DNA from: Ostrinia nubilalis
Lineage: Eukaryota; Arthropoda; Insecta; Lepidoptera; Crambidae
Direction: 5' to 3'
Assembly: GCF_963855985.1 (NCBI RefSeq)
Contig: NC_087104.1
Coordinates: 14,818,001-14,882,000 of the forward strand
DNA length: 64,000 nt
In this document: positions 1 to 9,799 of the stretch, one piece after another
How the letters are laid out: each line of letters begins with the position of its first letter
Numbering within the stretch: the first letter of the stretch is position 1
The notes under the pieces: generated by a model
Databases searched by the model: none
What the model was told of the DNA's origin: nothing
Seen by the model: the letters and a program-made list of their open reading frames with translations, nothing else
Position numbers and translations under genes: made by a program

Positions 1-66
1 GGCGCCCTTCCCCAGCACGCTCGTTGTGCACCACACGTAGTTCTCTGACCCTCGTAGGAAGGACAT
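1..66 (-). CDS. IKKepsilon: IKK-epsilon/TBK1-like kinase, N-terminal start (partial)
   Basis: Reading the minus strand from an ATG at 66-64 gives 22 open codons to the window edge, beginning MSFLRGSENYVWCTTSV and ending LGKGA. That ending is the start of a protein-kinase glycine-rich ATP loop. From memory, this N-terminus resembles the conserved start of insect IKK-epsilon (Drosophila ik2) and, more loosely, TBK1. These serine/threonine kinases act in innate immune signalling and, in flies, in cytoskeleton control and caspase-inhibitor turnover. Everything after the ATP loop lies outside the window, so the identity rests on 22 residues. It is transcribed divergently from cactin with under 0.8 kb between the start codons. 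Confidence 0.65.
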   Translation of the reverse strand, partial: MSFLRGSENYVWCTTSVLGKGA

Positions 67-855
67 CTTTGAAAGCGTTTCTGAACACAACGATTTTGAA
101 TAGATTACTAGGTATTTATTACTCAGTTATTAAATAACTGTAAAAACACATTGTTTGTAATGGAATAAACGATATAACTTATTTTACAGTCCTATTTGAG
201 ATTTCACATTCACTTTCGCGATGAAAACATTTCACGATGTTTTTGAAGTACACACACAAACGCAGACTGTCACTGTCAGTGACTGACTGAATGACAGGTG
301 AAGTACTTGAAGTTTTTTTGAGTGACTGACAGGACAGCCGGCTGGGTGGCTTGAGGACAAGAAATGGGGTGAATAAAATTTTGAGCCTCTCCCTACTATT
401 CAATAATCTGTGGCATGGCGAGCAAGTGTCATTTCATTGTCACTGTCAATTTTGGTGATGGTGTTTGTTTGGTTGGTGATTTCGTGATTTCATTTGCAAT
501 TTACGATTTCCGTCTTACTTATTTCCTGAATCGTTATAATTATAAAGAAATAAAGATAATAATGATTCGTAGCTCAAACACAGATATTACGTAGTTTAGT
601 ATAACATCGTATATTGTGAAGGAAACATATGGGGACACCTCCAAACTTGCCCTTATTTTTGATAGCAATTATTGTGAAATAGGTTTACTGTAAATATAAA
701 TCCATATACATATTTTGTTTATCGTTACCGTGAGCTTTGTACATCATGTAAGTATGTTTTAATATACTTGTTATTAATTATAACCCAATACCAAATATGT
801 TTACACAAGGTTGACTTGAACTACAAACTGTTGTAGGTCTTCAAGGTACGAAGTG
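67..855. promoter_or_regulatory. Divergent intergenic region between IKK-epsilon-like gene and cactin
   Basis: This AT-rich stretch separates two outward-facing start codons and must hold the 5' UTRs and promoters of both genes. On the plus strand, CAT|GTAAGTA near 748 and TTGTAG|GTCTTC near 836 could bound a short 5'-UTR intron of cactin, whose ATG is at 856. No TATA box or DRE motif (TATCGATA) was seen. The promoter assignment is inferred from gene layout. Confidence 0.4.
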
Positions 856-3800
856 ATGAGGCATCGCGATCGGTCTGAAAATAGATCAATAGATCGGCAC
901 CGTGACCATAGGACGAGGAGTAAAGATAGACGGTCAAAATCTCACTCTCCAGCCAGAACTAAACATAGATCTTCCAGTCGTGACAAAAAGAAAAAAGACA
1001 AAAAGTCCAAGAAGAAAAGTAAAAAGAAGAAGAAAAGGGAATCATCTTCTAGCAGTAGTTCGAGTAGTGACACAGATGAAGAGGAATTGAAACTCCTGCA
1101 AAGGCTGGAAGCCGAAAGGCAGCGTCTGAAGGAAGAGAAACAAAAACAGAAAGAGTTGATGAAAGCTAATGAGACTCCAGAAGAGAAGAGGTAAGATTGA
1201 TCTTTGCCTATTAATGATCGTTGTTTTTTTATACTTACAATAATTCTTATGTAACATGATTTGTTTTTCATGATAAACATTTTAAATTCTACATATTATA
1301 ACATAATTTTAGGGCTCGTCGCCTTAAGGAAAAGCAAGAAAAAGAGCGCAAGAGACGTGAGAGAATGGGTTGGGACAATGAATATCAATGTTATACCAAC
1401 CAGGACAACCCATTTGGGGACTCGGCACTGACCAATACATTTGTCTGGACTAAGAAACTTGCCAAAGAAGGGGTCAAGACAGTCTCCAGGGACGAGCTGG
1501 AAGCTTTAAACAGGCAGAAACAGATGGAGAACAAGATTGAATTGGAAAAAGTAAGTAGCCATTCTGGTAATATTTGATCTTTCTTTTTAGCTAGCTTTTT
1601 CAAGAGGTTTCAAATATTGGGCATTTGCTGTTGTAATTTCAGGGTACTATTCTAAACTATCTATTTGTGCTGTTTGTGTAAATAAATTAAAGAGAAACCA
1701 AAATAAAGATATTGCTTTTCATTCACATTTGAAGTGATTTTCAATTTATTGCTGTAGCCAAATGAATGTATAGTGACAAGCTAACTAAGGCAAATCTGCT
1801 GTGGCCAGGTAAAGCAACGTCGCCTAGAGCGCGAGGCAGAGCGCGCGGCGCGCGAGGCGGAGGCGGCGGCGGCGGCGCGCGCGCGCGAGGCGGCGCAGTT
1901 CAGCAGCTGGGCGCGCCACGAGGACGCCTTCCACCTGCACCAGGCGCGCCTGCGCTCGCAGATCCGCATCCGCGACCAGAGAGGTGAGGCTGCTGGACCC
2001 TAGCACAGTGATGATAATGAATATATCTTGCAAAAAAAATTTGGGGGTGAAAGAGGGGGACAATAGTAGAGAGTGGGGGGATAAAAGTTGTACGGGCGGG
2101 AGGCAGTGGTTGTAAAGCACCGCTCCCGTGCCCGGGATATGCGGTCAGGAAGGAAACTAACTCCCTAGTGAGCCTAGAGTCCCTATTCCCTAAGACACTA
2201 AGTCCCTAGAGCCCTAGCCCTGCCTAACAATAGATACTTAGACATAATAAGGGTTTGATAGGAAGGAAGCTGTGCCCAGGTCGCCCAGGGCAGCAGCGTT
2301 AGGACGGCAGGTAGGCGGCGGGGACCCGCTGCCAGCCCGGCAGACTCACCGGACTGATCATAGCGACGGCTAAGGGTGTCTTGGCCGCAGCGGTGGGAAA
2401 TGAGACACAACGACGGACGGTTGATATCTGATTTATTGGTATTATGTTATGCTATTTATACATGGTTTATTGTTTGTACACATTTACATCTATAAGTTAG
2501 TGTGCCGTCGGTGTAGAGTGCCGACGGCGCACGCTGAGGGTTCATGGGTCGCCCGGCGGTCGATGCTGACGGTGCAGCAGGATGTACGATCGTGCTCGTA
2601 CAAAAGTTTTTTTTAATTTATTTTTTTACAAAAAGTTCGGTTTTAAACCAGTAACCCTTTATCCTGTCTTCAGCCAAGCCAATCGACCTGCTGGCGTGGT
2701 ACGTGAGCTCGGAGGAGTGCGTGGACGCACTGGAGATGCACGAGCCCTACACTTACCTCAACGGGCTACAGGCGCAGGACCTCGAAGATCTTCTCGAGGA
2801 CATCAAGGTAACCATACAAAACTTATTACTACTTTTATTTTTGACAACGTAAAGCCGGGTCTCCAGCGCGTGTTTTTTGCGCAATAATGTTTTTTATAGA
2901 CAATTTTGTTAGTTGACATGTTTTTAATGATTGTGTACGGCAAAACACGCGCTGGCGACTACTTTAAAGGCTAAGAGTGCGTTCAAAGTCTAGGTTTGTT
3001 TGGCCGCGACTGATGTGGTCTCTTCTGCTGCAGGTGTACCAGGAGCTGGAGAGCGCGGACAACCAGGGCTACTGGGAGGACGTGCGCACCATCGTGCTGG
3101 ACGAGCTGGCCAAGCTGCGGCGCCTGGCCGCGCCCGACGCGCGCCGCGACGGCGTGCACCAGGCAGTGGCCGATGACGTCACGCAGGTGAGCTCTCAGTC
3201 CAGACTAGCGTGGATGCGTGACGTAATAACATTTTAGAGTACCCGGAGGTCACATTCCTCTCATTTAAAGGCGAGTACGGAGCACTAGGGCAATCCTATC
3301 CCGCAGGGTAGATATGACGCTGATCCAAAATAATGAAAGTTTACGCATAGAGCTCATGCAGGTGCCTGCTTGCAAAAACTTGCTGTAGTGTATACTAATA
3401 TTTCACGCACATGACATGGTATAAATTTTGGACTCAATTAGAACCCGAACTGTTCACTCATTCTAGCCTCTAGGGGCAGAAGTAGAAGGTAGGTTCTCGT
3501 TAATATTTAATTAATATGTGTGTGCAGATCTTCAAGGGCAAGACGGGCGCGCAGCTGGAGGCGCTGCAGACGCAGATCGAGCAGAAGATCAGCGGCCGCC
3601 GCGACGGCGTCGACGTCGGCTACTGGGAGAGCCTGCTCAGCCAGCTCAAGGGTCAGTACTTACGCGAAATACAATTTGAACAAAATTCTTATTAACGAGG
3701 TGATAGGGACTACCGTCAGAAATGGAAGCACATCGCCAGGAGAGCTACCCTCGGAGATAACATCACCCCACCGTGTACCTCGTCAGCGCAACCACGACCA

Positions 3801-6800
3801 CTCTGACAAGAGTGCCCGACTAAGAAGAAGAAGATAGGGACTAAAGTAGTTTTTTGCTTCGTTTTGTGTGCATCTATGGGTTATTTATTTGCGTAATTTT
3901 TTTTGAAATAAAACTAATGTAGACTATCGCATCTGAAAACAGTTTCCAATAAAAGAATTGAAAAAAATGCACATTAAGTACCACGTGAGATGCAAGCCAA
4001 GAACTGCTCCACTGTAGTCAAGTTTCCTTCCACCCTTCAGCCAGTTGTGTCATATAATGTTAACATTTCTCTGCAGCGCACATGTCTCGCGCGCGGCTGC
4101 GCGACCGGCACCAGAGCAACCTGCGCCGCAAGCTGCAGCTGCTCAAGCAGGAGCAGGGCGTGCAGCCGCCCGCCGCCGCCGACGCCGGGCCCGCCTCCGC
4201 CGCCGACGCCGCCCGCCAGCCGCAGCCGCAGTGAGTCCACAATCATACTGCATGTCCCGCGACCGGCACCAGCAACCTGCGCCGCAAGCTGCAGCTGCTC
4301 AAGCAGGAGCAGGGCGTGCAGCCGCCCGCCGCCGCCGACGCCGGGCCCGCCTCCGCAGCCGACGCCGCCCGCCAGCCGCAGCCGCAGTGAGTCCACAATC
4401 ATACTGCATGTCCCGCGACCGGCACCAGCAACCTGCGCCGCAAGCTGCAGCTGCTCAAGCAGGAGCAGGGCGTGCAGCCGCCCGCCGCCGCCGACGCCGG
4501 GCCCGCCTCCGCAGCCGACGCCGCCCGCCAGCCGCAGCCGCAGTGAGTCCACAATCATACTGCATGTCCCGCGACCGGCACCAGAGCAACCTGCGCCGCA
4601 AGCTGCAGCTGCTCAAGCAGGAGCAGGGCGTGCAGCCGCCCGCCGCCGCCGACGCCGGGCCCGCCTCCGCAGCCGACGCCGCCCGCCAGCCGCAGCCGCA
4701 GTGAGTCCACAATCATACTGCATGTCCCGCGACCGGCACCAGAGCAACCTGCGCCGCAAGCTGCAGCTGCTCAAGCAGGAGCAGGGCGTGCAGCCGCCCG
4801 CCGCCGCCGACGCCGGGCCCGCCTCCGCAGCCGACGCCGCCCGCCAGCCGCAGCCGCAGTGAGTCCACAATCATACTGCATGTCCCGCGACCGGCACCAG
4901 CAACCTGCGCCGCAAGCTGCAGCTGCTCAAGCAGGAGCAGGGCGTGCAGCCGCCCGCCGCCGCCGACGCCGGGCCCGCCTCCGCCGCCGACGCCGCCCGC
5001 CAGCCGCAGCCGCAGTGAGTGTCCTTTGTACTTAGCACGTTAATGTGCCTTCCATCCCCGCAGCCCCGCCACAACCACTGGGAAATATGCGTCCAGAGGC
5101 GAAGTGGAGGTCTTCTTTCTCCACTTCATTTCAACTTAGCTAAGTCTTTTCATCTGAGCTTCAGAATTTTTAAAAACTGTAACACCCAGGGCCGGATCTA
5201 CCATATGGCTTTTTGGGCTTCAGCCCAGGGCCCCGTGGATTCAAGGGGCCCCTAGCTAGCTAAGTCAAGTCAAAGTAAAAAATAGACGATAATGTGATAG
5301 TAGGGCCCCTAAGTAGTATTAGCCCAGGGCCCCCCAAACTCACGGTCCGGTCCTGGTAACACCGTTTAAAACGATACTGCAGTGCATCAGGGATGCTGGC
5401 AGAAGCTCGAGTAGATAGCTTTGCTGCCATTTTAAGAAAGCGCACTGCGTCCCTGATCCACCGTGTGCGTGGCAGCTCCAACAGCCTCCTGCAGAGTGTC
5501 GCGGCGAGGTTGGACGTGGACAGTGCCATCATGCAGCACTGGACACGCGTCCATCTTACTAAAGACACCAAATTGTCGTTCGTTAATTGTGTTAAGGTTA
5601 CTGTGTGATTTACTAACCATAGTTTATAAGACCTTTGTTACTAACACTTTTATGGGCTATGCCTGAAATAAATACCTTTTATTTTATTTATTTATTTAAA
5701 ACAATTTCCAGAACGTCCGACACCCCCGACGCGGAGCCGAAGGAGGAGGAGAAGGCCGAGCCGGCAGCATCGACCGCGCCCGACGACGACGGCTCCGACT
5801 CGGAGGACGACAGCGCGGCGTGCGTGGCGCTGTACCGCAGCGGCCGCTACTCGCCCGCGCTGCTGTCGCCGGCGGCGCTCGAGCCCGCGACGATTCTGAC
5901 GGACGTGGCGGACGACGAGCAGCGCGTGAGCTTCCTGCGCCACGCGCTGCACGCGCACGCCGCCAGCGCGCAGGCTGCGCGCGCGCCGCCCCCACTCGCC
6001 GCTATGGTGAGTGCACAGATAAAATTGTTGAGTTTTTTTTATTTTTTATGTTGTGTGCTTGGGACGGGGTGAAAGCGCGACATGATATTTTCATGCAGAC
6101 TGACAGTGTTTAATGCAAGGTAATCTAATCTGGCACAAAGCGACAACGACTGTGTGTGAGTTGTGTGTGCAAGAGGCTAGTCGGTAACTCACTTGGATGG
6201 ATCACGTCTGTTAGTCGGAAGAACTCGACTTTTGTCAACCGATTTACGTATGAGACACGTTTATTTTATAGGTACAATAATCCTATAATCATCACTGCGA
6301 GTGTAATACCGCACGGTAGGTATCACTAAAAATTTATTTATTGCTGTGGTTTGTCATCGCCAGGGTTGGTAACTTCTTCAGCTGTGGGATTGTAATAGTG
6401 TAATACCGCACGGTAGGTATCACTAAAAAGTCACGGCCATTTGAACTTTACTGTTAAACAATAAAGTTCAAAATGGCAATTATGAGCTTGAACAGCATTG
6501 ACAAGTGTTATGTTGCAGGCGAGCTCGCCAGCGGGCGAGGGCAGCAGCACGGCGGCGCTGGAGCGGCTGGCGGCGCGGGCGCTGGCGGCGGGCGGCGGCG
6601 CGGCGCCGGACCACGCGCCCTTCGCCGGCGAGCAAGCGCTGCCCGACGCGCCCTGCCTGTGGGCCGACAAGTACCGCCCACGCAAGCCGCGCTACTTCAA
6701 CAGGTATAGTTCGTTTCAGCCAAATGACGTCTACTGCTGGACAAAGGCCTCATCCAAGGTTTTCCACAATGCACGGTCCTGCGCTGCCCGCATCCAGGCT

Positions 6801-8276
6801 CTTCCCGCGACCTTTACCAGATCGTCAGTCCACCTAGTAGGAGGCCTGCCCACGCTACGTCTTCCAGCCCGTGGTCGCCACTCGAGAACTTTTCTGCCCT
6901 AACGGCAACGGCCATCGTCTACGAGCTATGTGCCCAGCCCACGCCACTTGATTTTAGCAATTCTGCGATCTATATCGGTCACTTTGGTTCTCCTGTGAAT
7001 CTCCTCATTTCTGATTCGATCACGCAGGGAAACTCCAAGCATAGCCCGCTCCATCGCCCTTTGGGTAACCTTGAGCCTTCTTAGTAACAACAGGTATAGT
7101 ATTTGCATTCTATCGGGACTATCGTCTCCACCTCTTTCCCACTGCTGCAACTTCTGTGTAGCCAGGATCTACAGCTTGACCGCCAATAAAAATCCAACCA
7201 GTGAAGGTCAAGTTTGTCTCTACATTCAAGTTTGTATTTGCACTATAGTTAACTCTTAAGGCCTGGTGCAGACAGCACGGTTAATCGCACGGTTTCTAGC
7301 AGTTCCCGTACATTTGATTCAAACCGTAACCGCACGGTGCCTCGCTAATGAGAATGACCCAGAAACTGCGCGGTTAATGTGAACCAGGCCTAAATCTAGT
7401 CTTTTTTATTTAGAAGCATATATGGACTTCTCTCTGATTTTAAAAAGCCCCGCTCATTTCTATGATTTCCCAGTGCTATCGAGGCTATATTGTGGAGTCT
7501 GTATTTTAATTAAAAACGTTTGTTCACCTACAGAGTGCACACGGGCTTCGAGTGGAACAAGTACAACCAGACGCACTACGACATGGACAACCCGCCGCCC
7601 AAGATCGTGCAGGGCTACAAGTTCAACATCTTCTACCCCGACCTCATCGACAAGAGCGCCACGCCCGAGTTCTCACTCGTAAGTCACATTTATCTAGTCT
7701 GAATGCTTTTGTGTATAGTAAGATATAGTTTTTTTTTAATCCACAACATAGCTGCCAATGCTCTAGACCAGGGGTTCCCAAACTTATTTTGTCTACTGCC
7801 CACTTTGCGAATAAATTATTTTTAAGCGTCCCCATTTTTAGTCGAGAGGCGAGTGCTCAGTCGATGTCTAAGAGTCCTTCAGATGAAATTACAAACCGCC
7901 TCGCAAGTCTCTACACAACAGCCAGATTTTTTTCTGGGTCTCTTACCGGCGCCGCCCCCCTTTAGGCCTACCGCGCACACAAGGGGGCGTTTTCGCCCCC
8001 TTGGGAAAGGCTGCTCTAAACTAATTTTTAAATTGAAATGAATGAAAGAGATAAATTACTCATTTGAAACGTTTATTTGAATTTCAGAAAGCATGCCCCG
8101 AGAACCCCGACTTCGCCGTGCTGCGCTTCCACGCCGGGCCGCCCTACGAGGACATCGCCTTCAAGATCGTCAACCGCGAGTGGGAGTACTCGTACAAGCG
8201 CGGCTTCCGCTGCCACTTCCACAACAACATCTTCCAGCTGTGGTTCCACTTCAAGCGCTACCGCTACCGCCGGTAG
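856..8276 (+). CDS. cactin: Cactin, 11 coding exons, 708 aa
   Basis: Exons: 856-1190, 1313-1550, 1809-1983, 2674-2807, 3034-3186, 3528-3651, 4077-4230, 5712-6006, 6519-6703, 7534-7678, 8088-8276. All introns are GT-AG, phases match and the join is 2127 nt. The start is the ATG at 856; the triplet before it is GTG. Residues 1-110 are an Arg/Ser/Lys-rich tail typical of splicing-associated proteins. The middle (about 110-390) is charged and helical and matches the Cactin mid-domain. Residues about 580-708 are the highly conserved C-terminal cactin domain (LWADKYRPRKPRYFNR, FEWNKYNQTHYD, ending FHFKRYRYRR). Cactin binds the I-kappa-B protein Cactus in flies and acts in nuclear pre-mRNA splicing. 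Exon 7 is followed by five extra tandem copies of itself; only the donor at 4231 keeps the cactin frame, because the uninterrupted reading hits TGA. Exons 1-2 have ordinary codon use and later exons are very GC-rich. Confidence 0.93.
2847..2972. mobile_element. Short inverted-repeat element (MITE-like) in cactin intron 4
   Basis: Near-palindromic arms flank an AT-rich centre. CCAGCGCGTGTTTT at 2863-2876 pairs with AAAACACGCGCTGG at 2942-2955, and weaker pairing extends outward. No clear target duplication was found, so the superfamily is unknown and the boundaries are approximate. Confidence 0.45.
3698..3837 (+). repeat. Retroelement 3'-end remnant in cactin intron 6
   Basis: The segment carries a degraded coding-like stretch (GNRTRWKHIARR-type residues in mixed frames) and ends in a run of AAG triplets. 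This resembles the 3' end of a LINE with a GAA-type tail as seen in moth genomes. It is too short and eroded to place in a family. Confidence 0.35.
4082..5014 (+). repeat. Tandem array of cactin exon 7 with its splice donor, 6 copies
   Basis: The unit is 156 or 158 bp. GTGAGT donors follow each copy at 4231, 4387, 4543, 4701, 4859 and 5015. Each unit carries the 3' part of exon 7 (from its internal CATGTC), the donor, and an intron stub ending in CATGTCCCGC that runs into the next copy. Copies 2-6 lack about 12 bp near their start. Copies 2, 3 and 6 also lack an AG dinucleotide (CACCAGCAAC against CACCAGAGCAAC), which gives the 156/158 difference. The copies are otherwise nearly identical, so the expansion looks young. 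Translation through the first donor stops at TGA, so a functional cactin mRNA must use the first donor or skip the copies. Confidence 0.95.
5187..5355. mobile_element. hAT-type MITE with 8-bp target duplication
   Basis: The 169-bp element starts CAGGGCCGGATC and ends GGTCCGGTCCTG. It is flanked by a perfect 8-bp direct repeat GTAACACC (5179-5186 and 5356-5363). Eight-bp duplications and CAGGG termini are typical of hAT transposons. It has no coding capacity. Confidence 0.75.
5364..5700 (+). repeat. CR1-like LINE 3'-end fragment in cactin intron 7
   Basis: Residues RYCSASGMLAEARVD and the following IMQHWTRVH resemble the C-terminus of the LINE ORF2 at 17398-20217 (RFCSASGMFADAHVNGF, LIRHWI). 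So this is a 3' fragment of a related element. It is followed by a 3' UTR and an AAATAAA/TTTATTTATT tail that ends just before the acceptor of cactin exon 8. Confidence 0.6.
6301..6429 (-). repeat. 62-bp ND-30 3'-end fragment between 32-bp direct repeats
   Basis: 6331-6392 matches 8995-9056 with one mismatch. The source is the last codons, stop codon and AATAAA signals of the ND-30 gene on the minus strand. The fragment is bracketed by a 32-bp direct repeat beginning GTGTAATACCGCACGG (6301-6332 and 6398-6429). It carries no A-tail. It lies inside cactin intron 8 and is not a functional gene piece. Confidence 0.85.
6717..7110 (-). repeat. RTE-type LINE C-terminal fragment
   Basis: On the minus strand an open stretch (7150-6926) encodes AMERAMLGVSLRDRIRNEEI and VTDIDRRIAKIKW. 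This is the signature tail of a LINE reverse-transcriptase ORF that is very common in Lepidoptera. The match continues with frame breaks to about 6719 (GACGTCTACTGCTGGACAAA on the plus strand). It lies in cactin intron 9 and is a dead fragment. Confidence 0.65.
7260..7390. mobile_element. TAA-duplicating MITE (PIF/Harbinger-like)
   Basis: The 131-bp element begins GGCCTGGTGCAGACAGC and ends GTGAACCAGGCC. TAA stands on both sides (7257-7259 and 7391-7393). A 3-bp TWA duplication is characteristic of PIF/Harbinger. A related element is at 21860-22065. Confidence 0.6.
7769..8013. mobile_element. Degraded hAT-type MITE
   Basis: It starts CAGGGGTTCCCAAACTT, a classic hAT terminus, and ends with the eroded inverse TTGGGAAAGGCTG. 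Flanks CTCTAGAC and CTCTAAAC agree at 7 of 8 bases, as expected for an old hAT insertion. It lies in cactin intron 10. Confidence 0.6.
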
Positions 8277-8424
8277 ACTGCCGATCAATATATTGTTCAA
8301 ATGTACTGGCTCATTCATTTTGTCTACCCTCTTTTTTATAATTTGAATTTTAAGAACCCACAAAGCGGATTTTACCTGCACCCGTCGTTTTTACAAACTC
8401 ATAGTCAAATGATATTTCCCATCT
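8277..8424. other. 3' region of cactin
   Basis: This is probable 3' UTR and downstream sequence. No canonical AATAAA was found just after the stop; AATATA near 8287 is the only near variant noticed. Confidence 0.3.
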
Positions 8425-8564
8425 GAGGTGGAATTGTGTAAAGCAATCTTAATCATTTGACAGTTCATAACGTACGATTATTCTGTCAAACGCTTTGTTT
8501 AACTGACTTTATCGTACGTTATGAACTGTCAAATGATTACGATTGAATTACACAATTCCACCTC
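8425..8564. mobile_element. Fold-back element, 55-bp arms
   Basis: GAGGTGGAATTGTGTAA at 8425 pairs with its complement ending at 8564. The core CATTTGACAGTTCATAACG pairs with CGTTATGAACTGTCAAATG. About 30 bp separate the arms. It is a MITE-like hairpin between the converging cactin and ND-30 genes. Confidence 0.6.
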
Positions 8565-8691
8565 TGATATGTATTTGATTGACATTTTCTTTTCTACTAA
8601 TTAGATGAGTCATAGGTGCAGTCCCTTTTGTCCCCCAACTACAAAAGGGACAACTGCACTGCACCAAGTCAGGTGATAGTAGAATATTCTA

Positions 8692-8835
8692 AGTACAGTC
8701 AGCTTCAAAAAAAATCGTGACACCCAAAGTAGCCAATAAGTTTGCAACAACATCTTTATTATAATTTGAATAAGGTTGTGTTGTCAACTTTTTGGCCACT
8801 TTGGGTCTGACGAACTATTTGACGCTGACTGTACT
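8692..8835. mobile_element. MITE with AGTACAGTCAGC termini
   Basis: The 144-bp imperfect palindrome has ends AGTACAGTCAGC and GCTGACTGTACT and arms sharing the CCCAAAGT and CAACA blocks. The TACAGTCAGC end and a possible TA duplication suggest a Tc1/mariner-type MITE. Confidence 0.6.
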
Positions 8836-8996
8836 GTGGTAGATTGATCAGTGTTCAAGAACAACAATTTAAAATATTTCAGGCAAAAATCTAATTGGGT
8901 TGGTTATGAAAGCAGTTAGTTGAATCAAAGTTAAATTTTATTTCTAAATGATTTAATCTTTAAACAATTTTTCTGTACACTATTGATTGAGAATAA

Positions 8997-9006
8997 TTTA
9001 TTTATT
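8997..9006 (-). terminator. Overlapping AATAAA polyadenylation signals of ND-30
   Basis: On the minus strand the sequence at the end of the gene reads CAATAAATAAATT. Two overlapping AATAAA hexamers (9006-9001 and 9002-8997) share bases with the TAA stop codon at 9004-9002. If used, the 3' UTR would be only some 10-30 nt. Confidence 0.5.
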
Positions 9007-9799
9007 GCTGTGGTTTGTCATCGCCAGGGTTGGTAACTTCTTCAGCAGTGGGATTGGCTCTGAAATTAGGGAACTGCTCCCACGGTGCACTGAGCTCGAA
9101 TCGTCTGAACTCCTGAGCCAACTCTAGGGGCTCCACCACCACACGCTTCTGTTCATCATCATAACGGACCTCCACATAGCCACTTAGAGGGAAGTCCTTC
9201 CTGAATGGGTGGCCCTCAAAGCCATAGTCAGTCAAAATCCTCCTCAAATCAGGGTGGTTGGCAAAGAACACCCCATACATGTCCCAAATTTCTCTTTCGT
9301 ACCAATTGGCAGCCTTAAAAATGTCGCAAGCGGAATCGACTGGCGTCAGTTCGTCGGTATAGGTCTTTACTCTGATTCTTGAATTGTAGCGTAGGGATAA
9401 CAAATTGTAAACAATTTCGAAGCGGTTTGGCCTAGTTGGCACGTCCACGCCTGCAATGTCCACGAGGTTAACAAACTGCGCGCTGTGATGATCTTTGAGG
9501 AACGACAACACTGGTAAAACCGCCTCGGGAGCGACTAACACCTCCAATTCATTACCTGCAGTAATTTGTACCTTTTGTACAAACTTAGGTAAACATTCTG
9601 CAATATATTTGCCAAAATCAATCAACTGAGTCTTCTGGAGTGGGTCCACTTTGGCTACAGTGGGCCTGGTCTCCACCTGCGGAGCCGCTTGATCTGTTTT
9701 AGTGGCTACGCGTTGAACAAGTGCAGGTTTCGAGTTATTGAGTACAGTGCGTCCAAAAGTAGCTGCTGCACCTGCGGTGCGTTTCAAAAAGAAAGACAT
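9002..9799 (-). CDS. ND-30: NADH dehydrogenase (ubiquinone) iron-sulfur protein 3, mitochondrial
   Basis: The gene encodes the 30-kDa peripheral-arm subunit of respiratory complex I (NDUFS3). The ORF opens five codons earlier (9814), but MSFFLKR at 9799 is the likelier start and gives 265 aa, the usual length. The N-terminus is Arg/Lys/Ser-rich with no acid for over 30 residues, as expected for a mitochondrial targeting peptide. The family signature is complete ([20 protein letters not shown]), followed by [19 protein letters not shown]. There is no intron. It faces away from the tejas-like gene, and a DRE motif lies upstream. The polyadenylation signal overlaps the stop codon. Codon use is ordinary, unlike the GC-rich exons nearby. 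Confidence 0.97.
   Translation of the reverse strand: MSFFLKRTAGAAATFGRTVLNNSKPALVQRVATKTDQAAPQVETRPTVAKVDPLQKTQLIDFGKYIAECLPKFVQKVQITAGNELEVLVAPEAVLPVLSFLKDHHSAQFVNLVDIAGVDVPTRPNRFEIVYNLLSLRYNSRIRVKTYTDELTPVDSACDIFKAANWYEREIWDMYGVFFANHPDLRRILTDYGFEGHPFRKDFPLSGYVEVRYDDEQKRVVVEPLELAQEFRRFELSAPWEQFPNFRANPTAEEVTNPGDDKPQQ

Noticed and set aside
942..1280. 112-codon minus-strand frame rich in Ser/Phe/Leu
   Set aside because: It is the antisense shadow of the Lys/Ser-rich first exon of cactin.
3990..4862. 290-codon and related frames over the cactin array
   Set aside because: They are frame-shifted readings of repeated exon 7 and its intron stubs; the cactin frame itself stops at TGA.
4082..5014. 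CRISPR-like regular repeats
   Set aside because: There are no unique spacers, the units are coding exon plus splice donor, and the genome is eukaryotic.
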